Source of the DNA: Epinephelus fuscoguttatus
Lineage: Eukaryota > Chordata > Actinopteri > Perciformes > Serranidae
NCBI RefSeq assembly: GCF_011397635.1
Contig: NC_064770.1
Coordinates: forward strand, 24,112,200-24,176,199
DNA length: 64,000 nucleotides
Reading direction: 5' to 3'
A program made the position numbers and the translations under genes. This document shows, piece by piece, positions 44,149 through 57,700 of this stretch. The notes under the pieces are model-generated. The model did not search any database and was not told the DNA's origin. It worked only from the letters and a program-made list of their open reading frames with translations. Positions within the stretch are counted from its first letter, which is position 1. Every line of letters starts with the position of its first letter.

Positions 44149-45673
44149 AAACTTGCAACTCCAGTCAGCGCTGCTAATACGATTGTCTAATCTACCTTCT
44201 GAAATTTAAATGATTGTATTCTCTACCACACTTTAGCTCACTGATACACATCATCACAATGCCTTTGTTTTAGACTGTTGAAGCTTGCTGAATTTATTTA
44301 GTGGCAACAACTGATTGTTATCCACAAAACTTACTTGTAGATTGATACTGTGTATGAACTACTTAATGACAAGGTAGGTACATTTGACATTTTAAAGAAA
44401 AAAACAAGCCTTTGTACTTAAATACAAGCTAGAAGAAGGTCAGAGTTAAAGTGAAGTGAGTCACCAGTTTTATCTGTGCCTAAGAGCTATGCCTTTGCTA
44501 TCGGTGACATTTTAGCATGCATATATTCATGTGTTCATTGACATCTAGTGCTTATAGCTGTAAGTGAATTTACAAACATCAGTTTCATGCTGACAGTCAC
44601 ATAATGTAGTTTACATTAAAAAAAAGAGTATTTAAGTGAGTATAATTCATAAATTAGAAGGTTTTGTTGAAGGGCTTTGAGTACCTGTTTGTGCTGTTTC
44701 TTTATTAAATGCTGCTGAGTTTACAGTAACCTGAGACATTTCAGTCTGTTTAACATTTGGATTAAATCAGTGCCACATTAAAATAAATAAATGTTTACAC
44801 ACTGGCACGCTGTTACACTAATGTAGCTTCATATAACAGGAGATGCACAGCAGACACTCAGTGTGGAGTTTCCTCTGAATAAAACGAAATTATTAAGACC
44901 ATTTAAAATGTATGCCAGATTCCCTTAAGTTTTCCCTTAATGTCCACTGCCCACATCAAGAAGAAGGGTCAGACTCTGAATAAAAGAATATTTATTTATA
45001 TCTATTTAAATCATCTAATCTCATGTTCAGGAACTGGTACACCCACTTGTTCTCTGCGATTCCACACTGGCTTTATACGTCTGCGTCAGTATTATTCAGT
45101 GAGTTGATGGTGTGTAACATTGCTGTATGCTCTCTTTTAATTTCTTTTTTTTTTTTAAATGGCAAATTGTCATGTTTTCTATGACCAGAATAAATTCTTA
45201 AATTATTGGAATTTTCTGGACTGAGTCTGATTCATGATAAAAATGAAAAGATATTCACAGTGAAACCGGCTTGACTCAACAAGACACACAGTTTAAGATC
45301 TCANNNNNNNNNNNNNNNNNNNNNNNNNNNNNNNNNNNNNNNNNNNNNNNNNNNNNNNNNNNNNNNNNNNNNNNNNNNNNNNNNNNNNNNNNNNNNNNNN
45401 NNNGGTTACCAAGGTGAAGAGTCCTGCCCCATCTAAAATATGATTGGTTGCCTGACAGGGAGTGACAGTACCACGGCACCAGCACCTTTCTGAAATGTTC
45501 AGAGATGTTTTAAGTAGAGGCGCTTGGATTGGCTGCACAAAAAAGTCAGAGAGCTCCGCAAAGGATGCTGGGTACAGCACCTTTACGTTCTCTCCTCATT
45601 GGGAACAACTGAATAGAGACGTTGCCACTCAGAAAAAAACACTGTATGGACACTCAGCCTGACTTGATCTTAC
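44149..45673. other. Intergenic stretch between tail-to-tail genes, with assembly gap
   Basis: There is no coding sequence. 45020-45170 aligns with the reverse complement of 26150-26330, and 45545-45673 with that of about 8924-9045. The 100-N gap lies between these two blocks, where arm A has about 17 kb. The 3' exons of NUGGC copy B are expected in this interval and are not seen. Confidence 0.65.
45304..45403. other. Assembly gap (100 N)
   Basis: A run of exactly 100 N, the usual placeholder for a gap of unknown size. It sits at the inner edge of the inverted duplication. Confidence 0.98.
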
Positions 45674-45795
45674 CCCTGCTCTACTTCTGGCCCCTTGAAT
45701 CAGAGAGAGGATCCCATGAGCTCCAGACACATAGTTTAATGTCTCTGAGTGACAGTCATTGAGCTCTTGCAGAAATTCCTGAAGTCTGGGTATTT
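45674..45795 (-). CDS. nuggc: NUGGC-B exon (last visible)
   Basis: 122 bases encoding IPRLQEFLQELNDCHSETL and GILSLIQGARSRAG, identical in protein to copy A. Donor GTAAGA. Confidence 0.88.
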
Positions 45796-48700
45796 CTGTG
45801 AAAAAAAATAATCAGATTACATCTTACATACTTAAACTACATAATTAAAGTCAAATGTCAAAATTCAATTAGTTATTTTCGTTTTAGTTAAAGTGGTGAA
45901 AGTAAACTAAAACAAAACATGTGTTGGAGCTGTTATACATTTTCTGTTATCCACAGAGTGCTCATATACAGTATGAGACGTCACCTACCAGTTTCCTCTG
46001 GCGTCAGACGTTTTTGCTTCAGAAACTCTTTGGAGCTCACTGTGAAGACTTTGAAACTTTCATAACTGAAATGTTTCTGAAAAAAAGGGTTTGATTTCAC
46101 ATCAGGCTTGCAGTTGTAGAAAATTGTTGTGTTTCATTATCTGTCAGTCTATTAAACTCACCTTAAACTCCTTGAGTTTTCTGAACTCTTTGTTCACTTC
46201 TTCCTTGGCTTGTATGTTGTTTTGAAATATGAGAGCACGAACAGCATCTCTTGAACTGAAAGAAAATATTTTTATGAAGTGGCACCTCATACAGTATTTG
46301 GAGAAATTTAACCTGAAATTCCAGCTTGCACAGTGGTCTTCACTCATCTCAGGATAAAACACTTTTTTACCAACAACTCTACCTTTCACTGAAAAGGTAA
46401 CAAAGTCTGTGATTTTCTACAAAATGTTTTGGTAATAATTTTAGGGAAAAAGACTAAGTTTAGAGACTGCTATTTTAGTTTACTTAATTGTGTTGAGTTT
46501 ACAAGTAGCTGATTTCTTAAGGAATTTCCTCGAAAGAACTCATTCTAAGCCAAGTTAACTACTCATCCAACAGCGTTGCCAACACATATGCAAAAAAATA
46601 GATCAAAACATGCGGAAAATTTGGTAATTGTGTGCTATGACTTTTCCCAGAGATTTGCCCAGCTTTTTTTTTTTTTTTTTAATGAAATTCGCAAAAAATT
46701 GTGGAATTTCCCATTCAAAGTGATTGGAGATCGTCAGTAAATCAACTTAAAATCACTCCTCTTTGAAGCCACAGCAAATTGCCATACTTGTATGTCGAAA
46801 AATGATTCAAAGTTTAAAAGGCTCATGAGACTCTGGACTTTATTGGACCAAATTAGCATTTTGAAATCTGGTATAGTTTTTAAGAAATTGCAGTTTACAT
46901 TTCATGTTGTTTTTCAGACATTTCAGATTTTTATAATGGGTGTCTATGGGACAGAGCTAGAGTGGTGACATCATCGCTAGAGTGTGGAGGAGTTGGAAAA
47001 TTTTCTTGAAATTTTTTCAAATCAAAATGTAGGGAAATTTGTTATGGTCACAGAAATGTGACAATGGAATCACAAACACTTACACATTTGGCTCACTAAG
47101 CTTCCAAGTAAAGAGAGAGCCTTTTTTTCTCATTCACTCTCATTCACTTCACTATGTAAACTGAGAAGAGAAATTTCTTGAAAAGAGCTGGGGGTGCCAA
47201 TTTTCTAACCTGCGACCATGATCACATTTTTGACACTGCAAACATAAAGAAGACATCTACAAGTTTGGGAGAATCTCCTCTCTCTGTTTGTATCCATACG
47301 TTAATGATTGGACTCACGGTTTTGGGGGGAAAAGGAAGTGTTTGAGAAGTTTCAACTCCATTAAAACACCAAACAAATATCTAGTGTTTTCATATTCAGC
47401 TGACCTACCATGCACGGACTAAAAGACTGTCTAGGTTACACAATGAATTCAATTGACTAATTAACTGGAAGTGATTCAGTTGAACAGTGTCTCAATTTCC
47501 CTATATTCGCACCAAATGGTATATTACATAGTTTCTATAAATTCCCAATAATTTATAGTTAGATATCAGTTCCTTCCTTGGAAATTTTAGGAAGCTTCAG
47601 GGCTTGAAAAATATAGTGTTATGTTGGTTTCTTAGACTGCAAAGACAAAGAAATGGAGAAACTAATTTCTTATTTGAGAACACTAAGCTACATTTTCTGC
47701 AAATGTAAAAAACACACGAAAATACAAAAACAGCACAATAGAGTATCCTGCAATGATGATTTTTGTTACCAAAACCTGGAAGTCAGCTGTGCTCAGTAAG
47801 TGTGTTTACATGCACACGACCGCTCTGGTTAAAATCTTTTTTTCATGTAAACATAATATGATCATAGGGAATGTTATGAGGGTGCAGTTTTGCAATTTTG
47901 CTTGTTTTGGAGGCAGTTTCCAGACCACAGAGGGATGCAAAACAACTACATAGAGACACAAAACAACCACAAAATACAAATTGTCCTTGACTACAAGGAG
48001 ATGCATCACAACAACAACAAAAAGCCCAAACCTATATATAGCTTTTTACTTTTGGCACCTTAAATCACTTACCGATCATCCGTATCTCCAATATCATCAG
48101 ACATGGTGCAGATGAAGTGGATGCGCTGACATTCGCCACCATTTCCGATGAGGCTACTGGCACTTTTCAGGATGTCCCAGGCTTCACGCTCTGCTGCTGC
48201 TCGTTTCATTTCAGTCACAATCCACACAGTAGAGCAACTTCCAACAACCTGAAGGGACGTAATAATAAGTCAATAATGAATAATCAATTATCTGTGCTTT
48301 GTAAAAAGCACCGTTAAGTTTCCAGATAACAGAGTAAGACACAATAAACAGCACTACATGTGAATAAATTACCCCTTTCCACATCTTGTCTCTGCTCTTG
48401 TTGCGGTCCCCATTTCCAGGAAGATCCACAAGTGTGACATGCTGGAGAAGATCATTGTTAGGCACCCTCACAGTCACACACTTCACCAGGGGCCAATACC
48501 ACCTCTTCACTTCTTTTCCTTCTCCATCGTTTGATTCACTCCTTGTGTATTTGACTAATTTTGCAGATAGCTCTTTAGCCTGCAATCAACAGTACAATCA
48601 GATTAAGGCAACGTAAGGTGATTTCATTTGTATGCACAAACTCAAACTTCAAGGTGCTTTACAAATTATATAGAAGAATTACAAGAGGATAAGATAAAAA

Positions 48701-50489
48701 AGGAGAGCAATTGAGAAACACTATCATTGAAAGGAACAAGGAAAAAAAGATTAAATTAGTTACATTAATAGTAATAAACATAAATTTTTTTAATTGTTCT
48801 GTATGCGAGTTTGACCAGTATTGATCATTTCTTCAATGCTAATTGTTGCTCTGTCTAAGAAACCTTCCCCAACTTTCTCAATTGCAGAACCTTTAAATTT
48901 TAACAGCCAGATTTTGATAGAGCCCAGAGATCCAAACAGGTGTATGGTCAAAAAAAGAGAGAGCTTGTCGAAGCGAAATTCTGAATATTAAAAATACACT
49001 AACTTTAGTTTAGTTTTAGTTTAGTGTTTATTTGACAGGGACATTGCACAATCAGCAAAATTGCACCAGATTTAGCTATCAGCTAATTCACATCTGTAGT
49101 CCCTGGGCAGACAGACAAAAAACAAAATAAAAACATGACAATACATATGACAGAGTAAAACATGACAATATATATGACAGAGTAAAACATGACAATACAA
49201 GACAGAATATAAAACATGACAATACATATGACAGAGTAAAACATGACAATATATATGACAGAGTAAAACATGACAATATATATGACAGAGTAAAACATGA
49301 CAATACATATGACAGAGTAAAACATGACAATATATATGACAGAGTAAAACATGACAATACATATGACAGAGTAAAACATGACAATATATATGACAGAGTA
49401 AAACATGACAATACATATGACAGAGTAAAACATGACAATATATATGACAGAGTAAAACATGACAATACATATGACAGAGTAAAACATGACAATACAAGAC
49501 AGAATATAAAACATGACAATACACTTGACAGAATAAAAACATGACAATACTTCTAACACAGCACAACAACAACAACAACAGATAAACAGGAGTTGAGACA
49601 AAATGACAGCACAACTATGGATGCATATGACACAAAACAAAAAGTATAAGAAGAACCAGATTTGGAAGAATATTATATATTCCAAAACAGAACAAATCCA
49701 TTGAGCCACAGTGTTTCCCCTATATGCAACTAGCAGCGGCGCACCGTCACTGCTGAAATATGACCGCTAATGATGACTTTTTTAACGCGCAGCATGGCAC
49801 TGTGCACACAGTAAATGTAGCGGAGCCTGTGTTGTGTTCATGTAAATAACAACACAGCACATGTCGAGCAAAATTTTGGGATTTTTCAGCATTGCATTTT
49901 GTTTGTGTTAGTGGAATTATTATTTTTCCAAACTTTTTCTTTTTCTTCATGAAGGGGTTCTTAATTGATTTATATCATGATTTAATGAATCACATTAATA
50001 ATTAACCCTTCAGATGCCATTTTTGATCATATACCACTAACTATTGAAAAATACACTATAGTCAAGTTAATATTCAAAAAAACCAAAAGACTTTGTTTAA
50101 TATCATTATCACCGGCTTACCCATCATGATAATATTTGAGAAGATTGATTTTGGTGTATTATTACTTTTTGCATAATGTGAGATTGAACAAAAAGTTACG
50201 TTGGCCTTGTTAATTACAAGATTTGTACCATAGATTTACATTATAACCACATTTTTGACCTCCCATGTAAAACAAAGTGAAAAAAGATTTTCCCGGTAAT
50301 TTCCCATTTCTCTGCAGCAAACTACTTGAAGTTTTGTAAAATTATTATAATTATAATAATAATTACAAAATTGCCCCATTCTATCACCTCTGACACCACT
50401 CACCAAATTGCAAAAGTAATAGCATTTATTACATCCATCAAAACTAATATCAAACAACAGAACAAATAATTGAATTGAAAAGGAAAAGT

Positions 50490-50522
<33 letters not shown>

Positions 50523-50558
50523 AGAACAGAACAAATAATTGAATTGAAAAGGGAAAGC

Positions 50559-50593
<35 letters not shown>

Positions 50594-51711
50594 AGGACAG
50601 AACAAATAATTGAATTGAAAAGGGAAAGTGGTGTGTGTGTGTGTGTGCGCGCGCGCATACATGTGCATGTGTGTGCGTGTACAAGAGCAAAGAAATGGAG
50701 GGGGTACAGATTTGCAACCCAATTACATACAAACACACACACACACACACACACGCACACACGCACACACACACAATCTTATTTTGTCATGAACATGCAG
50801 GTAGCAGTCCTTACCATCCATATCAGAACAAATGTGCCTTTTTTGGGGGCGTCACTGTTTGTGACAGAGGCATGGCTGTTCCTCAGTGGGAAATATGAAA
50901 TACAAAAAATCAGCTAAATATGAGTAAAAACATAAAATTTGAGGCCTAACCTTCAAAATGAATGCAAAACCTGATGAAAATCCTGATTTTTATCCTGCCA
51001 TGGCCAAGGAATAAAAAATACTGGTTTTATGGCTTTTTATGAGTTTCCAAAATTGCATATTTTCCCATAAGAATTTCAGTGTCTATGAGTAGATTACACA
51101 CTGACACACACCTGGAAAATATTTTTCCATTTCAACCATTCTGACTGACAGAGCTTATCACTAACTCCACATCAAAACCATTTTAGTTGTCAAGAAGATG
51201 TTTTTTGACCTCGTCTGCAGCCATGCAAGTTTCTTATATGACACCAGAGGTCAGTATTTGGCTGGGCAGGGTGGGGTGATGCGAAAATGGGGCAATTTTG
51301 TGATTGACTTTATTTTTACAAAACTTCAAGTAGTTTGCTGCAGAGAAATGGGGAATTACAGGGAATCTTTTTTTCACTTTGTTTTACATGGGAGGTCAAA
51401 AAATGTGGTTATAATGGAAGTCTATGCTACAAATCTTGTAGTTAACAAGGCCAGGGCAACAGAAAAAGCACACGGTCGACAAGGTCGACATACAGTGGAT
51501 ATGGATGAAACTCAAAAATATCAAAATTCATCCAAAAACACACTTCCTGACCAACCTTTCCCTTATGGCAAGGTCACAATCACAGCCAAAGTGATTTCAA
51601 ATGCACTTCAAAATACAAGCCATTGCTTTAACAAGGCACTTTTTTACATACTCTTCTTACTTTTACATTTGTTGAATTACTGTACCTCCAAACTAAACCT
51701 TTTCTCACACA

Positions 51712-51748
<37 letters not shown>

Positions 51749-54700
51749 TTATTTTGTCTTACTCACTGATTCAGCTGTCAGAAGCTTTCTCTTGGATAGA
51801 AGAAATTCAGGAATTTCTTTGAAATACTTGTTTTCCATGAGGTTTTCAGGGGTTTTGTCTCTCCATTCTTCTCCATACAGCGCTAAAAGCTTGTCAACAG
51901 TGTCCTGATCCTCGTCATCTTCTTGATCACCTTCCTGTTCATCTTCCTGTTCATCTTCCTGATCAGCATTATCCCCAAGGAAATTTAACGAGGACCACAA
52001 CTCATCTTTCCACTCCTAAAAATGAATTAATTTATGTCATTTTAATTAAATATCATGTGATGTAATCAGCAACTATATTTTTGCAGCTACATCATAACTT
52101 TTCAGTTTGCTTCAAGTGAACATAAACACAGTATATTCAACTAATTTTACCTCTTTTGTAATGAACTCAATTTCTGCCTCATATCTTTGGTGTAGCATGT
52201 TAGCCTCCACTTTAATCATGACTGTGGTACATGCTTTGACCCTCCCAATAGGCAAGAGATTCTTCTCTCCAATGACGGCATTTATCAGAGAGCTCTTTCC
52301 AGCCCCGGTTTTACCAAAGACACCGACCAGTTCCCTCTTTTCGATCTCCAAGTCGTTAATTTTCTTCCTGTTGTACAAGAGGTTGAACAGGAGTTCATTG
52401 ATTAATTTGGAAAACAAACAAACACTGAAAGAATGTGTCAACATAGAAAAATGTCTACAGTATAACCAGCCTACTCAAACAGCTGTAATCAATATTTTCA
52501 TATTAACTGGTTCGAATGACGACTTGTATGTGAGAAGGGTCACCAAGAGATGACACCACACAGAATCATCACCAGACTTTAAGTTTCCCCTCTGCTTTAC
52601 AGGGCTTTATATCGTCTTTCGCTCATTGGTTTCAGTTTTTCATCCTAAAACTTTGGCCAAACCTCATCGGACTCACTTTCAAACATAGCAAGCAGCTAAT
52701 TTCAGCCAAAACACTCCAATAAATCACTGTGGTACCTGCAGACACACCAAAATAACAACTAGCTTATGAACATGAGGTATTAAGCAGCTAAAGAGCCAGA
52801 TGATACGCTTTTTAGGCTTAAAATAAGTCAGTATGTCTGTCCAACTTGCTTAAGACTAATGTAAGAACAAAATACAGACTGGCTCAACACAACAGAGTGA
52901 GACCAGTTTCATATAATAAAGAATATGGAATATGAAAAACTGAATACTTACTTGAGGAACTGTTCAAGCTTGTTGTCTTGGTCTGGTAGTTTTTTTTGGA
53001 CATATCTCATGATGTTTTTCACTTCAGACAGTATAATGCCTTCTGTCAGTGTAAAAGCAAAGAACCATTCAACAGGAACCAGTGTATAAGGTAAGCAGAA
53101 ATGCATAATCAGGTGTTTTGTTATATAAAAGAGGAGAAAAGGAATATTACACCATGAGTAACGATCCCTCGGAGTGTATTGTCTGGGTTAAAACATTATC
53201 CAATTAAAGCCTCGTTTCTTATTTACTCAGCACCAGTGCCTGGTTGCATTTAATGCTTTAAGTTTTTAATTTAAAGTCAAGGTAAAGAAAAATCAATAAT
53301 TTCTTTCTTAACACATTATACATTTTAGAAAATACTTGTTGAAAATGGGGAAAGACGGAGAACTGTGTAGTACTGCATTGTGGAGTTAGACTGGTAAATA
53401 TTTTTTCACCATTTCTGTGTTCAGGATTTTTGGGTGGGCCTAAAATAATGGCTTGATGACACAATGGAGCCATCGTCATCAACATATAAAAACTACATCA
53501 CCAGCTACTAACATTAGGGCTTGCAGTAGTATTTACTGAGGCCAAGATATTAACAGACATTTTCTATCCACCTTATTTTCAAACACGGAAGTAAATAGTG
53601 ATCAACTTCCGTTTTTTTGTGCGTGACTTCCGGTCAGCCGCTTTCCCTCATGCTTTCTCTTACCGGAGCTAACGGTGCAAGCTATTTTTTTTTTCAATTT
53701 TCAGTTGTTTATGTTAGTCAATCAGTTAGTTAGTTAGTTAGTCTGTGTATTTTGTATAGATAACTGTGCCCACGTTTCTGTTATAACAGAAATTTATTCC
53801 CTCTAAACGCGAATAAATCGCACGTCAATCATAAACTATGAACCAAAAAAGCACAGTCTATCCCGAGTGAGACAAACTGCTTGATCCCCGTCTCCAGTGT
53901 ACCAGCAGAGAACCTGCAGAACCGAATCAGCGAAAAAACACACCGGGCTAAGCCTCTCTACCTGAGCAGCTGAAGCTGCGGCTCGCACCCTCGACACACA
54001 GACGGTGCTTCTGCATGCCAGCCAAACGTGTGCGCAACTGTGAGAAATAAATATGTGGGGTGTACGCTGCTTTTCTATCTTTTTTACCCTTTTCTTTCTT
54101 TCTTTCTCAGCGACATACACTCCTAATACAGGACGGGTTGTTTTAATTGACTGAGTTGATCATTAAGCCATAGTGTATGCGCGGATCGGCTCTGATAGCA
54201 CCCGAATCAGCATGTACGCATCAACCACCCAGCCGTTACAACATGATTGAGCTAGCAAAGCAGTTTTGTGTTGCTGTGTGTGGTATTTATTCAGTTTTGG
54301 GAAATCACGATGTCTAGAAAGCATCAGTGGCTGCAGCTGACAGGGACAGCTAACGTCAACACTAGCAGCAAAGCTAACATCAGGATCGTCATCTGTTAAA
54401 AGCCTCCCGTTGTCGGATACGACATGAAACCAAATTAGCTCAATCATGTAACTAAGACATCCACTGGAGAAAATATTTTTTTCACAGGCCACTTTGTGAG
54501 TTTAGTGAGTTATTACAGACACAGCTAACGGCTAACAGCTAACGGTTAGCCCAGCTAATCTACGATAACCATGTTATTAATTACACACAGAGAAAATACT
54601 AATGTTTGTTCAGTCATTGTGTTTATAGATTTTACAAACATCAGATTAGTCTAAACGGTGATATAGTGACGTGGAAAATGTGATATATACATATATATAG

Positions 54701-57700
54701 CTAAACTCAGCAAGGTAAACAACAAGGCGATTCCCATTTACACAGTGGTAAGAGTGCTGGACCGGAAGTGTCGCACAAAAGAACGGAAGCTGGCTGCATT
54801 CTGTTTTGCCTCCGTGTTTCCGTGAAAAATAAGGTGGATAGAAGCACATAAAGGTACATACAAAGTATAACCCTATGGTAGGCTGCCATTGTTTAGAAAG
54901 TATTAGAAATACCTGAGTATGACCCCGGTCTAGGTTCACATCGTTGTTTTCTGCTTGGTGATTGCCAATTGCTGGACTCGCCCTGAAGATCCAACTTTCT
55001 CTTCACTTATTGGATTGAAGAAAAAAAAAAAGTTTGTTGCATGTGTGTCTCACAAAATTGAAACATGATCTCAATATACTGAACAAAAATTTAAAGATAA
55101 CACTTTTGTTGTTTTTCCAATTTTTCACAAGTTTGAGTTAAAGATCAAAGACCTTTTACATTTTAAAGTGGCCCCTTTAAAATGTGCAGTTTGATCACAC
55201 ATCATAATGCCACAGATCTGCCAAGTTTTGAGGGTTTGTGCTGTTGGCATGCTGACTGCACAAATGTCGACCAGAGATGTTGCCTTGAAACTTAATGTTC
55301 ATTTCAGTATCATAAGATGTCTCCAGTGTAATTTCCCTAAATTTGGAAGTACATCTAACCAACCAAACAACCGCACAAGTCAGTTATGATGACATACTGC
55401 TGTCAGGACAAGATTTCTGCAGGATAAGACTTTGGATGTAGAGGTCCTAGGCTGATGTGGTTACATGTGGTCTGCATTGTGAGGCTGGTTGGATGTACTG
55501 CCAAATTAAGGGAAGCAAAATTGTAGACAGCTTATGGTAGTTAAATGAATATTCAGTTGATGAGCAACAGCTCTGGTGGACATTCTTGCAGTCAGCATGC
55601 CGATTGCACGCTCTCTCAAAGCTTGTGACATGTGGTTTTGTGTTGTGTCATGAAACTGCACATTTTAGAGTAGCCTCTATTGTGTCCATCCTGAGGCACA
55701 CCTGTGTAGTAATGATGGTGTTAAATCAGAATCTTGATATGCCACACCTGTCAGGTGGATGGATTATCTTGGAAAAAGAGAAGTGCTCACTAACAAGGAA
55801 TTTGATTGATTTGCAACCAGAATTTGAGAGAAATGTATCTATTGAGTTCATAAAAAGTCTTAGATCATTAACTTTAACCTATGAAAAATGGGAGAAAAAG
55901 TGTTGCGTTTAAATTTTTGTTTAGTAGAGTTGCTTAGTCAAAGCAAGATATTCAAATTTAAAAAAAAAAATTTAAAAATATTAAACACGTGAACATATCT
56001 CACCTTGATCACTTGAAGCACTGGTGGATGGATGAACCTGAGGTTGAACATGTAAATGTGTCTTTAAAACAGTGTTTGATCAAGAAAATATATTTCCATA
56101 GCATTTGTCCTCCAACAGGGCTCTACAGGCTTAAACACAATTTACAATTCACACACTGAAATTTTCATTTATGTTCTTATTCAGTCTGGGATGAGCCAGA
56201 AAAGAGCTAACAGGTGATCAAGTTCAGTGTCCTTTCCCCCCCAGTCAACATTGTGATTCAATGACACGATTCCCCAGTCAGAGTCTCAGTCTTTGTCTCA
56301 GGACTCTTCAGTGCCTAAAATGCAGTTGTGATTTTTCCTAGGTGGGGCTATGGCACTGTAGGTAACACTGTATATTTTGGCCGTTTTTGTCTTCTTAAAG
56401 ATTTGTATTTTGAAAGTATTTCTCCTGTCATAGAAACTGAGACTGAAGCTTGTGTTTTGGATGTTATTATCATACTGTTGGTGATGTGTCCTTGTTTTTA
56501 ATTCCAGTACTCAGATTTGACACCTGCCCACCCACCTGCTCTTATCCAACAACTCTCTGAAGCTCAGTCCGCCACATGGCACGACACAGCTGGGAGGTCA
56601 TTTTTAGGTTCATGAAATGTACCCAAATTCACAAATATGTAGGATATTACCACAGACCTAACTGTATTCTTATTCTTATTGTATTCTATTCTGACTTTGC
56701 TATGAGCTGGTCTGACTAGCTAGAACTGGGCTTGCACATCTCTGGTGGTTTACTAGCCAGCCTTGTTAAGTAGCCTTCTAGCTAGCAATGTTGCCAGGTT
56801 GGTTCAAACAGTCAATATTAGCCTATAAAGAAAATGAACATTGAAAATAATATGTCTGCACTATGACGAACCAGGCCAAACTTTTGTGAACCCACCAAAT
56901 TAATTTATTCCATCCTAAAGCTGCCCAGTTGGGTGGAAAATCACCCGATCTGGCAACATTTATTGGAAAAATTGTCTGCCCCAGATGAAGCTGTTTTTGG
57001 CGTGTCAATGATACGACCACCAGGAAATCCTAACATATTACACATATTGCCATCAGGCAGAGAAACGTATGCCCCTTCACACAGAGACAAAGAGTATAGG
57101 CAGCGCTTTTTGATTGGTCATCGCATGAAATAAGTTTTTTTTTATTTATTTTGATCATCTTTTCCCCTCAGTTTATTGAATACAAATGTTCAAACAAACA
57201 TCTGAAGAACATGATATTAGTTCATTACAATACAACTGAGAACATGGCTGCCATGTCAAATAGTTGGGCAACAGTTCCTTAGATGATACTTAACTGTGTG
57301 AAACTGTTTTGAACTTACTTGAGCAGGAGAATCAACTGTTTCTGCGTTTGTTGTGTTTTGTTCCCCCTAGTAACAAAAGAAAATAATTGCAAATCATCCA
57401 TCCATTTTCTAACTGCTTATCCTCTTTAGGGTCGCGGGGGGGGAGGTGAGGCAATAGTGCTAACCACTGCACAACTGTGCCGCCCAGTTGCAAATTAATA
57501 ACAGTTAAAGATGCTGTATGTCACTCTGGAGGAAGATAGTGGATTGCTGTGTCTGGGGGGCATTCCATTTAGCTTAATATATGCTAAAAACTGTGCTAAA
57601 AAGGCATTGTATACTCTGTGGAGTATGCAAAAATGAAAACAGGCATGTCACATTACAATCAAGACACCTCGAGATTACGATTGAACTGAGTACAGGATTT

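Larger units (their letters stand above)
50201..51453. mobile_element. Foldback element with about 200-bp inverted arms
   Basis: 50201-50400 and 51270-51453 are imperfect inverted copies. Shared blocks include GGCCTTGTTAAtTACAAG, CATTATAACCACATTTTT, CCTCCCATGTAAAACAAAGT, CTGCAGCAAACTACTTGAAG and AATTGCCCCAT. The loop of about 870 bases carries GT/CA repeats and no gene. Arm A has no counterpart, so it entered copy B after the duplication or was lost from A. Confidence 0.8.

Noticed and set aside
49124..49560. Regular repeats that might suggest a CRISPR array.
   Set aside because: Units are contiguous with no unique spacers, and the genome is vertebrate.
49072..49709. Three overlapping minus-strand ORFs of 143-208 codons.
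   Set aside because: They are products of the 27-bp minisatellite, whose unit length is a multiple of three; the protein is pure repeat.
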